The position numbers and the translations under genes are program-made. This document shows, in pieces, positions 1-9,009 of a DNA stretch of 64,000 nt (positions are counted from its first letter, which is position 1; each line of letters begins with the position of its first letter). A model generated the notes under the pieces. That model made no database searches. It was not told the origin of the DNA and was given only the letters and a program-made list of their open reading frames with translations. The DNA is from Pseudomonadota bacterium. Its GTDB lineage: Bacteria; Pseudomonadota; Gammaproteobacteria; Burkholderiales; Gallionellaceae. The stretch covers positions 124,001 to 188,000 of the forward strand of contig JAJZUP010000004.1 of NCBI GenBank assembly GCA_021848465.1, read 5' to 3'.

Positions 1-1526
1 GCCTAGGGGAATTGCTGGCGCAATCGGATATGGCGCTGAGCCTGGATGGCGGGCATCTCGGCCTGCGCGATGCGAATACCGGCAACACGATGCAGATTGC
101 GCTGGACAAGGGCGAGCTCAGGTCGCGGGCGGGCGCGCCAGTGTATCTCGAACTGTACGGCGCGCTCGATGCGGTGCCGGTGTTCATCAACATCAAGACC
201 GCCAAGGCGGTGGACCTGATCAATCCGACCGCCGAGATTCCGTTCCGTTTCACCCTGAATGCTGCGGGTGCTGCGTTGCAGTTCGCGGGCGACATCGACC
301 GCCCGTTCACCAAGAAGGATATCGAACTGGCGCTGGATATGAGCGGCATCCGCCTGAACGATCTCGACCGCCTTGCGCATACCGCGCTGCCGCCCTGGGG
401 GCCGTGGGCGGCTTCCGGGAAATTCCACATGACGGCGGGCGGCTATGAAGTGTCGGCACTGGCGTTGCAGGTAGGCAGTAGCCAGTTGACCGGCTTTGGG
501 CGGCTGAATACCCAGGCGACGCCGCCGCGCATCGATGCGGCACTGACGGCACCGGCGATACAACTGGACGATTTCAAGCTGGGCGACGGGACGGCGGAAA
601 AAAGCAAGACGCAGGCCAAGCCGGCTGCGGCCAAGTCAAAGAGCAAGGCCGAGTTGCGCGAGCAAGCCGGAAAATCCAGCAACCAGGCGCAGCAGATGTT
701 AAGCCGCGAGGTGCTGCGCCGCCAGGATGCCTATCTGGTCGTGCGCGTCGGTCAGGTGCTTTCCGGCCGCGATATGCTCGGCAGCGGCGAGCTGGATGCG
801 AAACTGGAGAACGGCCGCGCCGATATTGCTTCACTGGTACATACGCCGGGCGGCTCCGCCTCGTTCAAGCTGGGCTATGAGCCCGGCGAACACGACGTGG
901 CCGCCGATTTGCGCATTGCGGCCAAGCATTTCGATTATGGCGTGCTGGTGCGCCGCAATGATCCGAAGAACGAGATGCGCGGCACGTTCACTCTGGACGT
1001 GGATGTGAGCGCGCGCGCGCCGATGCTGTCCGACCTGTTGCGATACGGCAAGGGCCATATCGATTTCGTGGTGTGGCCGCAGAACCTGAAATCCGGGCTG
1101 CTTGATGTCTGGGCGGTGAACGTGCTGATGGCCTTGCTGCCCGCTGTGGATGAATCGAACACGTCGAAAGTGAATTGCGCGATCGGGCGTTTCGTGCTGA
1201 AAGACGGCGTGCTGTCGGACAAGAGCATCCTGATCGATACCAGCCGCATGCGTGTGAAGGGTGAAGGGAGCGTGAATTTCGCCAGTGAAAAGATCAACCT
1301 GTACGTGCAGCCGAAAGCCAAGAAGCCGCAATTCCTGAGCTTCGCGCTGCCGATCGAGCTGAGCGGCACGTTCGACGAATTCCATGTCGGTGTGCGCCCG
1401 GCCGATGTGCTGGCGATGACCGGGCAATTGGTGACCTCGGTGGTGTGGGTGCCGCTGATGTCGCTGTTCGGACATGAAACGCCGGCCGACGGGCGCGATG
1501 TGTGTCTTTCCAGCGGCATCGAGTAG
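1..1526 (+). CDS. AsmA family protein, C-terminal part (start lies outside the window)
   Basis: The frame is open to the left edge, so this is the last ~508 residues of a longer protein. AsmA-family proteins are inner-membrane-anchored periplasmic proteins linked to outer-membrane lipid and protein homeostasis. The C-terminal third shows the family pattern: a glycine-rich segment followed by DVWAVNVLMALLP, an NCAIGRF stretch, an IDTSRMRVKGEG strand and a PKAKKPQFLS tail. A Lys/Ala-rich insert sits near residues 195-225. It ends 34 bases before the CHASE2 gene and may be cotranscribed with it. The family call is firm; the specific role is not known. Confidence 0.8.
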   Translation, partial: LGELLAQSDMALSLDGGHLGLRDANTGNTMQIALDKGELRSRAGAPVYLELYGALDAVPVFINIKTAKAVDLINPTAEIPFRFTLNAAGAALQFAGDIDRPFTKKDIELALDMSGIRLNDLDRLAHTALPPWGPWAASGKFHMTAGGYEVSALALQVGSSQLTGFGRLNTQATPPRIDAALTAPAIQLDDFKLGDGTAEKSKTQAKPAAAKSKSKAELREQAGKSSNQAQQMLSREVLRRQDAYLVVRVGQVLSGRDMLGSGELDAKLENGRADIASLVHTPGGSASFKLGYEPGEHDVAADLRIAAKHFDYGVLVRRNDPKNEMRGTFTLDVDVSARAPMLSDLLRYGKGHIDFVVWPQNLKSGLLDVWAVNVLMALLPAVDESNTSKVNCAIGRFVLKDGVLSDKSILIDTSRMRVKGEGSVNFASEKINLYVQPKAKKPQFLSFALPIELSGTFDEFHVGVRPADVLAMTGQLVTSVVWVPLMSLFGHETPADGRDVCLSSGIE

Positions 1527-1560
1527 ACAATAACCAGCCGGGCTTTGCTAAACTACGCAT

Positions 1561-3273
1561 ATGAGAATCCACCTGTTCGTCATCAACCGCATCCGCCTGT
1601 TGTTCGCGCTGTTTTACGATTTGCTGGCGCGACGCTGGAAAAAGAATTTCTACCTGTACCTGGCCGGGGTGTTTACGGTGTTTGCGCTGGCGGACACCGC
1701 GTTCCTGCACTTCACCGAGAAGATGCGCCAAGGCGCGTTCGATGCGATGGTGCGCTACCGCATTCATCCGCCCAAGCCGGACAAGGACATCGTGATTGTC
1801 GACATCAACGAGGCCAGCCTGGCCGCGATGTCCAGGGATTACGGGCGCTGGCCGTGGCCGCGCCAGGTGCTCGGCGAGTTTGTCGAGCAGATCGAGAAGC
1901 AGCATCCCAAGGCGGTGGTGTTCGACATCCTGTTCAGCGATGCCGATGTGTACAACCCCGACAGCGACGCCTATTTCAACGCGGCCATCGCGGCGACGAA
2001 CAATACCTATTTCCCGCTGCTGCGTCTCGACCAGGACAGCGACAAGCTGAGCCAGATCAAGCCCGGCATGATTCCCGGCGTGACGCCGTTGTCCGACCAG
2101 GCCAGCCAGGATGCGACCGTGGCCGTGGTGCTGCCGCATTTCCAGGCGGCGCTCGACGGTGGGCGCATCGGTTTCAACAACATCTACCCGGATGTGGACG
2201 GCACCGCGCGGCGTTACCAGATCTACCGCGACGACTACGGCTGGAAGCTGCCCTCTCTGCCGACAAAGCTGGCGGCGGATATGGGCTGGAAACCGGCCCC
2301 GGCGCAGGAGGTGCTGCTGAACTGGCGCGGCAAGCCGTTCTCCTACCAGTACGTCAGTTTCAGCGATGTCTATGCGGATATGCAGCGCAAGGACAGACAA
2401 CGGCCGCTGGATGAGTTCAAGGACAAGATCGTCATCATCGGTTCGACGGCGCCCAGCCTGTTCGACATCAAACCGACGCCGATGAGCAAGATGCACCAGG
2501 GCGTCGAAATCCTCGCCACCGCGATCGACAACATGAAGCATGGCGACTACCTGCGCTTCCCCGAGGCCAAGCTGGCCTACCTGATGCTGACGCTGGTGCT
2601 GGTATGGGTGACGGCCTGGGCGTTCTACACCAATGTCGGGCGCGACAAGGTGAATCGCCTGTTCGGCCTGTCGCAGGTGCTGTTGATCGTGATTTCCTAC
2701 GCCAGCATCAATTTCAGCAACACCTACATCAACCTGACCGGGCCGGTGGCGCTGGCCGTCGCATATTTCACGCTGTCGCGTATCTACGCTACCGGCACCT
2801 ACAAGGCGCTGGAGCAGAACATGGTGCGCGTATCGCTGGAGCGCGGCGGCGGCGAGCTGAACGGCACGTTGCTGATGATCCGCCTGGACGGCACGCAGAA
2901 CCTGCTGGTGGATGTTGTGCTGGAGCGTATTCGCAACGGGCTGGAGCGTTCCGGCAAGGAGCTGAAGAGCGTGGAGGTGTTGCGCGGCGTGCAGAAAGGC
3001 GTGTGGGATTTGATGGAGTACACGTTCACGGTGTCCTGGGTGGCCGATGCGGAGGACAAAGAGGCACAGGCGCGCATCCTGGCCGACCGCGATGCGGTAC
3101 TGGAAAAACTGCCGCAACTGCTGCATAAAAACCTGGCGCGCCCGGAAGGTGTCGCAAGCTGGTTTACTTATCAGGGCCGCGTGTATGGCGGGGCCAAGGC
3201 GCGTGCAAGCTGGCGCATCTTGTTTGCCGAAGCGATTTTGGAATGGGAAAAACAACAGGAGGTGAAGGCATGA
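1561..3273 (+). CDS. CHASE2-domain membrane protein without a recognisable output domain
   Basis: A 570-residue protein. One N-terminal membrane segment (about 30-48) is followed by a large periplasmic CHASE2 sensory domain (about 50-335; DIVIVDINEASLAAM and KIVIIGSTAPSLFDIKPTP are typical). Three closely spaced membrane helices follow at about 337-358, 366-386 and 392-411. CHASE2 proteins normally end in a kinase, adenylate cyclase or GGDEF domain. Here the last ~155 residues contain none of those motifs and I do not recognise the fold. No good ribosome-binding site precedes the ATG. The stop overlaps the next start in ATGA, so the two genes are probably translationally coupled. Confidence 0.8.
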   Translation: MRIHLFVINRIRLLFALFYDLLARRWKKNFYLYLAGVFTVFALADTAFLHFTEKMRQGAFDAMVRYRIHPPKPDKDIVIVDINEASLAAMSRDYGRWPWPRQVLGEFVEQIEKQHPKAVVFDILFSDADVYNPDSDAYFNAAIAATNNTYFPLLRLDQDSDKLSQIKPGMIPGVTPLSDQASQDATVAVVLPHFQAALDGGRIGFNNIYPDVDGTARRYQIYRDDYGWKLPSLPTKLAADMGWKPAPAQEVLLNWRGKPFSYQYVSFSDVYADMQRKDRQRPLDEFKDKIVIIGSTAPSLFDIKPTPMSKMHQGVEILATAIDNMKHGDYLRFPEAKLAYLMLTLVLVWVTAWAFYTNVGRDKVNRLFGLSQVLLIVISYASINFSNTYINLTGPVALAVAYFTLSRIYATGTYKALEQNMVRVSLERGGGELNGTLLMIRLDGTQNLLVDVVLERIRNGLERSGKELKSVEVLRGVQKGVWDLMEYTFTVSWVADAEDKEAQARILADRDAVLEKLPQLLHKNLARPEGVASWFTYQGRVYGGAKARASWRILFAEAILEWEKQQEVKA

Positions 3274-3767
3274 GATGGATGAAACCTGTAGCGGCGGCAC
3301 TGCTGTGCCTGGTGATGCTGCCCGCAATGGCGGCGCAAACCGGCGAGGCCCTGAAGGCCGACGATATTCGCGCGGAGCCGTTTGGCGATGCGAAATCCGT
3401 GGGACGTTTGGCGGTAAAGGATAAGGTCGAAATCCTCGGGCGCAATGGCGGCTGGTTGCAGGTGAAGAGCGCCAAGGGCAAAGGCTGGGTGCGCATGCTC
3501 AGCATCCGCCAGGGCGAAGCGAAGAAGGGCGGTAACGAGGCGACCGGTTTGTTGAACCTGGCTTCGGGACGCGCCGGCACCGGCAAGGTGGTTGCGACCA
3601 CCGGCATCCGCGGCCTCAGCGAGGAAGACCTGAAGGCGGCCAAGTTCAGCGCGGACGAGCTGAAGCTTGATGAATCTTATGGCGTAACGAAGGAGCAGGC
3701 ACAGCAGTTTGCCAACGAAGGCAAGCTGTCCGCGCGCAAGTTCGATTACCTGCCAGAACCGAAATAG
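3270..3767 (+). CDS. Secreted SH3-domain protein
   Basis: A 165-residue exported protein. The start at 3270 is chosen because AGGAGG lies at the right distance upstream and the ATG overlaps the stop of the CHASE2 gene. A signal peptide (about 1-22, ending AMAAQ) precedes a bacterial SH3-type domain (about 27-80, with ...VKDKVEILGRNGGWLQVKS and GKGWVRMLS). Such domains usually bind peptidoglycan or proteins in the periplasm. The C-terminal half is charged and unassigned. It sits between a CHASE2 sensor and an M48 protease in the same orientation, so a shared envelope role is likely but inferred. Confidence 0.8.
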   Translation: MRWMKPVAAALLCLVMLPAMAAQTGEALKADDIRAEPFGDAKSVGRLAVKDKVEILGRNGGWLQVKSAKGKGWVRMLSIRQGEAKKGGNEATGLLNLASGRAGTGKVVATTGIRGLSEEDLKAAKFSADELKLDESYGVTKEQAQQFANEGKLSARKFDYLPEPK

Positions 3768-3775
3768 GAGCCGCC

Positions 3776-4687
3776 ATGAAAACGATCTTGACATATGCAA
3801 CAGCAGCAGTGTTGGCTTCATCGTGCAGTATGGCCGCCGCTTTCGATTTTGGCGATCTCGACAAGCTGAAAAAGGAAATCCAGATTCCTGCGGCGCAGCC
3901 GGTCCAGCAGTCTGCCCCGCAACCGCCTGCCGCGCAGTTGTTGCAGCAACTGCCGGTTAGCCCGCAGGTGGTCAATGTGGTGAAGGAGGTGGTCGGCCCG
4001 AGCGAGCAGGAGGAAATCGCGATCGGACGCCAGATCGCCGGTAACCTGCTGGGCGCTTCACCGCTGGTGAAGGATGCCAAGTTGCAGCAGTACGTGAACA
4101 TGGTGGGGCGCTGGGTCGCGAGCCAGAGCGAGCGCCCGGACCTGCCCTGGCATTTCGGCGTGATCGACTCGAACGATGTGAACGCGTTTGCGGCGCCGGG
4201 CGGTTATGTGTTCGTCACCCTCGGCCTGTACCGCATGCTGCAGAGCGAGGCCGACCTGGCCGGCGTGCTGGCGCATGAAGTCGGCCACGTGATCCGCAAG
4301 CATCACCTGAAGATTTTGCAGCAGAGTAAGTTGCTTGAGGCGGGCAGCAATGCGCTGACCAGCTCGGTGGGCAACAACGATGTCGCGCAGAAGCTGATCG
4401 GCAGCGGCGCGGAGATCATGTCGCGTTCGCTCGACAAGGATGCCGAATTCGAGGCGGACCGGATCGGCGTGGTGCTGGCGACGCGCGCCGGATACGACTC
4501 TTACGGCCTGCCCAGCGTCTTGCAGCAGATCGGCCACATCGCCAAGGATGAGGGCAGCGTGGCGCTGCTGTTCAAGACCCACCCGCTGCCGGATGCGCGT
4601 CTGGATAAATTGTCCGTGGCGATGGGCGACAAGTTCGACAGGATCAATGGGGCAACCGTTGCGCAGCGTTTTTACCGCGTCAAATAA
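3776..4687 (+). CDS. Periplasmic M48-family zinc metalloprotease
   Basis: A 303-residue protein with an N-terminal signal peptide, a Gln/Pro-rich linker (about 35-60) and an M48 peptidase domain. The zinc motif HEVGH is at 167-171 and the third ligand lies in the EFEADRIG segment near 224. There are no TPR repeats, so it is shorter than BepA/YfgC and closer to the LoiP/YcaL class of envelope proteases. AGGAG lies just before the ATG, and the gene follows the SH3 gene by 8 bases, consistent with one operon. The substrate is unknown; outer-membrane protein quality control is a reasonable guess from the family. Confidence 0.88.
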   Translation: MKTILTYATAAVLASSCSMAAAFDFGDLDKLKKEIQIPAAQPVQQSAPQPPAAQLLQQLPVSPQVVNVVKEVVGPSEQEEIAIGRQIAGNLLGASPLVKDAKLQQYVNMVGRWVASQSERPDLPWHFGVIDSNDVNAFAAPGGYVFVTLGLYRMLQSEADLAGVLAHEVGHVIRKHHLKILQQSKLLEAGSNALTSSVGNNDVAQKLIGSGAEIMSRSLDKDAEFEADRIGVVLATRAGYDSYGLPSVLQQIGHIAKDEGSVALLFKTHPLPDARLDKLSVAMGDKFDRINGATVAQRFYRVK

Positions 4688-4723
4688 CAACGTCCGACAT
4701 CGGGCAGGAAAGGCTGTAGCAGG

Positions 4724-6328
4724 ATGAAGGTTGCGATTGCCCAGATAAATTGCACGGTGGGCGACCTGGCGGGAAATTCCGCCAGGATTCTTGACTATGC
4801 GCAGCGTGCGCAGGAGCAGGGGGCGGACATCCTGCTCACGCCCGAGCTGAGCCTGTGCGGCTATCCGCCCGAGGACTTGCTGCTGCGCGAAGGCTTTTAC
4901 ATGGCGTGTGCCGATGCGCTGGATGCGCTGGCCGCACAGGTGTCCGGCATCACGGTGGTGGTGGGACACCCGGAAGAGGTGGGCGGCGAGTTTTATAACG
5001 CAGCCTCGATTTTGCGCGATGGCCGCATCATCGCCACTTACCACAAGCATGCACTGCCCAACCACAGCGTGTTTGACGAGGAGCGCTATTTCAGCCACGG
5101 CAGCGCGCCGTGCCTGCTGGAAATGGGCGGGATACGCTTTGGCATCAACATCTGTGCCGATGTCTGGCATGAGCATGCCGCCATTCGCGCCAGGGAGGCC
5201 GGGGCGCAAATCCTGCTGGTGCTGAATGCCTCGCCCTACCATTTCAACAAACAGGCCACGCGCTACGAGACCGTACGCGAACGGGTGGATGAAACCCGGC
5301 TGGCGGTGATCTATGCCAACATGGTGGGCGGCCAGGATGAGCTGGTGTTCGACGGCGGCTCGTTTGTGATGGACGATTGCGGGCGGGTGATCCAGCAGTT
5401 GCCGGCGTTTGACGAGGCGCTCGGCATCGTCGAAATTCGCGAGGGAAAATTGCAGCCCGGCGAATTTGCCAGGCTGGAGCAGGAAGAGGCAAGCATTTAC
5501 CGTGCGCTGTGCCTCGGGGTGCGCGATTACATCACCAAGAACCGTTTTCCCGGCGTGCTGCTGGGGCTTTCAGGCGGCATCGATTCGGCGCTGACGCTGG
5601 CAGTGGCGGTGGATGCACTGGGGGCGGACAAGGTGCGCGCGGTGATGATGCCGTCGCCCTATACCGCGCAGATGAGCATCGACGATTCACGCGAGATGGT
5701 GAAGCTGCTCGGCGTGAGCTACGAAGAGCTGGACATCCAGCCGACCTTCACCGCATTGCAGGACACGCTGGCGCCGCTGTTTACCGGGTTGCCGACCGAT
5801 ACCACCGAAGAGAATCTGCAGGCGCGCATCCGCGGCGTGCTGCTGATGGCGCTTTCGAACAAGACCGGCGCGCTGGTGCTGACCACCGGCAACAAGTCGG
5901 AAATGACGGTGGGCTACTGTACGCTGTATGGCGACATGGCGGGCGGGTTTGCGGTGCTCAAGGATGTCAGCAAGACCTGGGTGTACCGCCTGTCGAATTA
6001 CCGTAATACGCTGGGGCGGGTGATTCCGGAGCGCATCATCACACGCCCGCCCAGCGCCGAGCTCAAGCCGAACCAGACCGACCAGGACAGCCTGCCGCCC
6101 TACGATGTGCTGGATGCGATCATGATGTATTTCGTGGAACGGAATCTCAGCATTGCCGAGATCGTCGCGCACGGCTATGTCGAGGCCGACGTGCAGCGCG
6201 TGGTAAAGCTGATCCGCATCAACGAGTACAAGCGCAGGCAGTCGCCGGTGGGCGTGCGCATCACCGATCGCGGTTTCGGCAAGGACTGGCGCTATCCGAT
6301 CACGGCGCGCTACCAGGATGATTTTTAG
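4724..6328 (+). CDS. nadE: Glutamine-dependent NAD+ synthetase
   Basis: A 534-residue two-domain enzyme that makes NAD+ from deamido-NAD+, ATP and glutamine. The N-terminal nitrilase-fold glutaminase has the triad E41 (PELSLCGYPPEDLL), K108 (YHKHALP) and C144 (NICADVW). The C-terminal synthetase domain has the ATP-pyrophosphatase loop SGGIDS near residue 285 and ends in GKDWRYPITARYQDDF. Length fits the bacterial glutamine-dependent form. A strong hairpin follows the gene. In many beta-proteobacteria nadE lies directly before a P-II gene; here an ankyrin gene intervenes, and a decayed copy of this 3' end is found at 8452-8495. Confidence 0.96.
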   Translation: MKVAIAQINCTVGDLAGNSARILDYAQRAQEQGADILLTPELSLCGYPPEDLLLREGFYMACADALDALAAQVSGITVVVGHPEEVGGEFYNAASILRDGRIIATYHKHALPNHSVFDEERYFSHGSAPCLLEMGGIRFGINICADVWHEHAAIRAREAGAQILLVLNASPYHFNKQATRYETVRERVDETRLAVIYANMVGGQDELVFDGGSFVMDDCGRVIQQLPAFDEALGIVEIREGKLQPGEFARLEQEEASIYRALCLGVRDYITKNRFPGVLLGLSGGIDSALTLAVAVDALGADKVRAVMMPSPYTAQMSIDDSREMVKLLGVSYEELDIQPTFTALQDTLAPLFTGLPTDTTEENLQARIRGVLLMALSNKTGALVLTTGNKSEMTVGYCTLYGDMAGGFAVLKDVSKTWVYRLSNYRNTLGRVIPERIITRPPSAELKPNQTDQDSLPPYDVLDAIMMYFVERNLSIAEIVAHGYVEADVQRVVKLIRINEYKRRQSPVGVRITDRGFGKDWRYPITARYQDDF

Positions 6329-6406
6329 CCAACCTGGTTAGTTTTTCCGTGAATAGGTGGGCGCTCAGGCAAACGCTGCGCGGTGTTCCCGGGAGTGCTG
6401 GAAAAT

Positions 6407-6435
6407 GAAAAAGGCGATCGGTGATCGCCTTTTTC
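6407..6435 (+). terminator. Bidirectional intrinsic terminator between nadE and the ankyrin gene
   Basis: A perfect 13-bp stem (6407-6419 with 6423-6435) closes a 3-base loop. The arms carry runs of A and T, so it can end transcription of nadE from the left and of the ankyrin gene from the right, the two being convergent. Confidence 0.88.
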
Positions 6436-6456
6436 ATTTATATCGAGCGCTGTTCG

Positions 6457-8301
6457 TTAGCCCCCTGAGTCCTTCATTTTCAAATACGGCGCGTATTTGG
6501 CTTTGGCCACGATCCCGGCCTTGTTTTTTGCGTTGGGTTGCGCGCCTTTGTCCAGCAGGTATTGGATCATGGGGCGTACCACTCTGGGATTAAAGTTCGG
6601 CTGGATCAAGTGCAGCGGGGTGTCACCTTTGGCATTGGTCGCATTGGGGTCGGCCCCATTGGCCAGAAGGCTTTTCACAATGTCGGGGGTAATGTTTGAA
6701 ACCGCGACGTGCAGATTGGTATTGCCCGCATCGTTCTTGGCGCTGAGATTAAACCCGTGGGATGCCAATATTGCCAGCATTTTGTCTGTGATCCCAATGT
6801 CCGATCCCATGCAGGCAAATTCCGTGAATTCATATTCATTTTCTTCCTTCGGGTTCAGCCGCGCGCCCTTGCTCAGCAGATACAGGATCATGTCCGGTCG
6901 CTGCTTGCTGAAGGCAGCCTTGACGGGAGTGATGCCCTGCGCATTTCTGGCGTTGATGTCCAGCCCGGCCTTCAGCAATAAGTCGACCACCTCTGGCGAG
7001 CCTTCCATGGCAGCATGGTGCAGCAGCGTCGAATTTTGCGCATCGACCTGGTGAATGTCTGCTCCTTTAGCGATCATCCGCTCGAATATCTTTGCGTTAC
7101 CAACTGCACGTACCAAGGGAGTCTGATTGGTACGATTAACGTGATTGGGGTCAGCGTCGTTGTCGAGAAGGAGGTCGACGATGTGTTCGTTGCCCATGGC
7201 CGCAAACAAGGGCGTGTCACCATTGTCGTCTTGCGCGTTTACATCGGCGCTTTTTTTCACCAGCAATCTGCTCAGGTCTTCATCAGAGGTGGCGGCAGCA
7301 AAAAACAGCAGTGTTTTATTCGCGGGGCCACGGGCGTTCACATCGGCACCATTGTTCACCAGCAGTTTGATGAGGTCGTGATTGCCGTCGGAAAAGAAAA
7401 CGGAAAACGTATAGCGCATGCCACTGTAGGTTCCGTTGGCGTCGGCGCCGTTTTTCAGCAACACCTCGGCAACGGCGGCGTTCTTGGTCCAAGCCAGTGG
7501 CGTTGCCCCAAAGGTATTGGTGGCGTTGACATTGGCGCCTTTCTTCAGCAGCCATTTCACGTCGTCCAGATCACCGGCCCTGGCGGCGAAAAACAAGGGA
7601 GTTTCCTCCCGGTTGTTCCTGGCGTTAACGTCCGCTCCGTGCGTCACCAGATATTCCATCAGACCCGTATTCCCATTATTCGCGGCGGCATCAAAAAGCA
7701 GGTCGTTGGCGACGTCTCCGGAAATGTTTGCGCCATTGGCAATGAATAATTGGGCTAGTTGCGTCCGCACTTCCGGCGAAATCTCCTGGTTGTATCCACC
7801 CAAAACATAGGACAACGGCGTAAAGTTATCGGTGTGGTGGTTAACATTGGCGCCGCTCGACAGCAACAACTTGGCCATGGCTACGCTTTTCACCTTGTAC
7901 AGGGGCGTTAGCTGCGATGCCTCCTCTTCATTATTGGGATCGGTACCATGCTCAAGGAGAAGTCTGGCTTTTTCCAACGAATCGGCCCATACCGCTGCCG
8001 CCACCAGACCCGGGGTCTTGGTGCTTGCGCCATTGGAGAGCAGGAATTCCACCATCTTGGGGCTGCCGAAAAAGGCCGCCTTTTTTAATAGTGTAAAGCC
8101 CGGGTTTGCCTCTGCATTGATGTCGGCACCCTGTGCAATTGCCTTCTCCATTTCGGCGAAGTTATCTTTGCTGAAAGCATTGATCAGTTGATTGTTGAGC
8201 ACCTTGCGGTTCTTTTGACCGGGGTCTTGATGCGCCGCCAAGGCCGGCAGTGTGATGAAAAGCAGCAAAAGCGACAGCAGCGGCAAAATTCGTACTTTCA
8301 T
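6457..8301 (-). CDS. Exported ankyrin-repeat protein
   Basis: A 614-residue protein starting at the ATG complementary to 8299-8301, which opens a clear signal peptide (MKVRILPLLSLLLLF..ALA). A longer in-frame upstream extension has no coding character and reads into the P-II gene region. The mature protein is almost entirely ankyrin repeats (roughly 14-16), recognisable by repeated TPL..AA..G....V..LL..GAD.N units from residue ~35 to the C-terminus. Ankyrin repeats bind proteins and no enzymatic domain is present, so function is unknown. The DNA is visibly more A/T-rich than its neighbours and the gene interrupts the nadE/P-II arrangement, suggesting acquisition. Confidence 0.85.
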   Translation of the reverse strand: MKVRILPLLSLLLLFITLPALAAHQDPGQKNRKVLNNQLINAFSKDNFAEMEKAIAQGADINAEANPGFTLLKKAAFFGSPKMVEFLLSNGASTKTPGLVAAAVWADSLEKARLLLEHGTDPNNEEEASQLTPLYKVKSVAMAKLLLSSGANVNHHTDNFTPLSYVLGGYNQEISPEVRTQLAQLFIANGANISGDVANDLLFDAAANNGNTGLMEYLVTHGADVNARNNREETPLFFAARAGDLDDVKWLLKKGANVNATNTFGATPLAWTKNAAVAEVLLKNGADANGTYSGMRYTFSVFFSDGNHDLIKLLVNNGADVNARGPANKTLLFFAAATSDEDLSRLLVKKSADVNAQDDNGDTPLFAAMGNEHIVDLLLDNDADPNHVNRTNQTPLVRAVGNAKIFERMIAKGADIHQVDAQNSTLLHHAAMEGSPEVVDLLLKAGLDINARNAQGITPVKAAFSKQRPDMILYLLSKGARLNPKEENEYEFTEFACMGSDIGITDKMLAILASHGFNLSAKNDAGNTNLHVAVSNITPDIVKSLLANGADPNATNAKGDTPLHLIQPNFNPRVVRPMIQYLLDKGAQPNAKNKAGIVAKAKYAPYLKMKDSGG

Positions 8302-8344
8302 GATCGTATCGGTCGCACTCAAATAAATACTCAAATCATGATGA

Positions 8345-8869
<525 letters not shown>

Positions 8870-9009
8870 GCTCAGTGATTGCCCGAAAAATATAGTCCCG
8901 GTCAAACCGGGCGACAGGGGAGGGGCATTCCAGTTTGTCCCATCGCGGTATGGCAATGCCATGCCGCGCCGTCATTTAATCAGCAACTGTACACGGGGTT
9001 TTGTTTGCC

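Noticed and set aside
1294-3327. A 677-residue minus-strand open frame
   Set aside because: It is antisense to the CHASE2 gene, rich in His/Arg/Gln as expected for the reverse frame of G+C-rich coding DNA, and has no start signal.
8897-8911. CCCGGT-3-ACCGGG hairpin after the P-II gene as a terminator
   Set aside because: The stem is only six pairs and is not followed by a T-run, so I do not call it a terminator.
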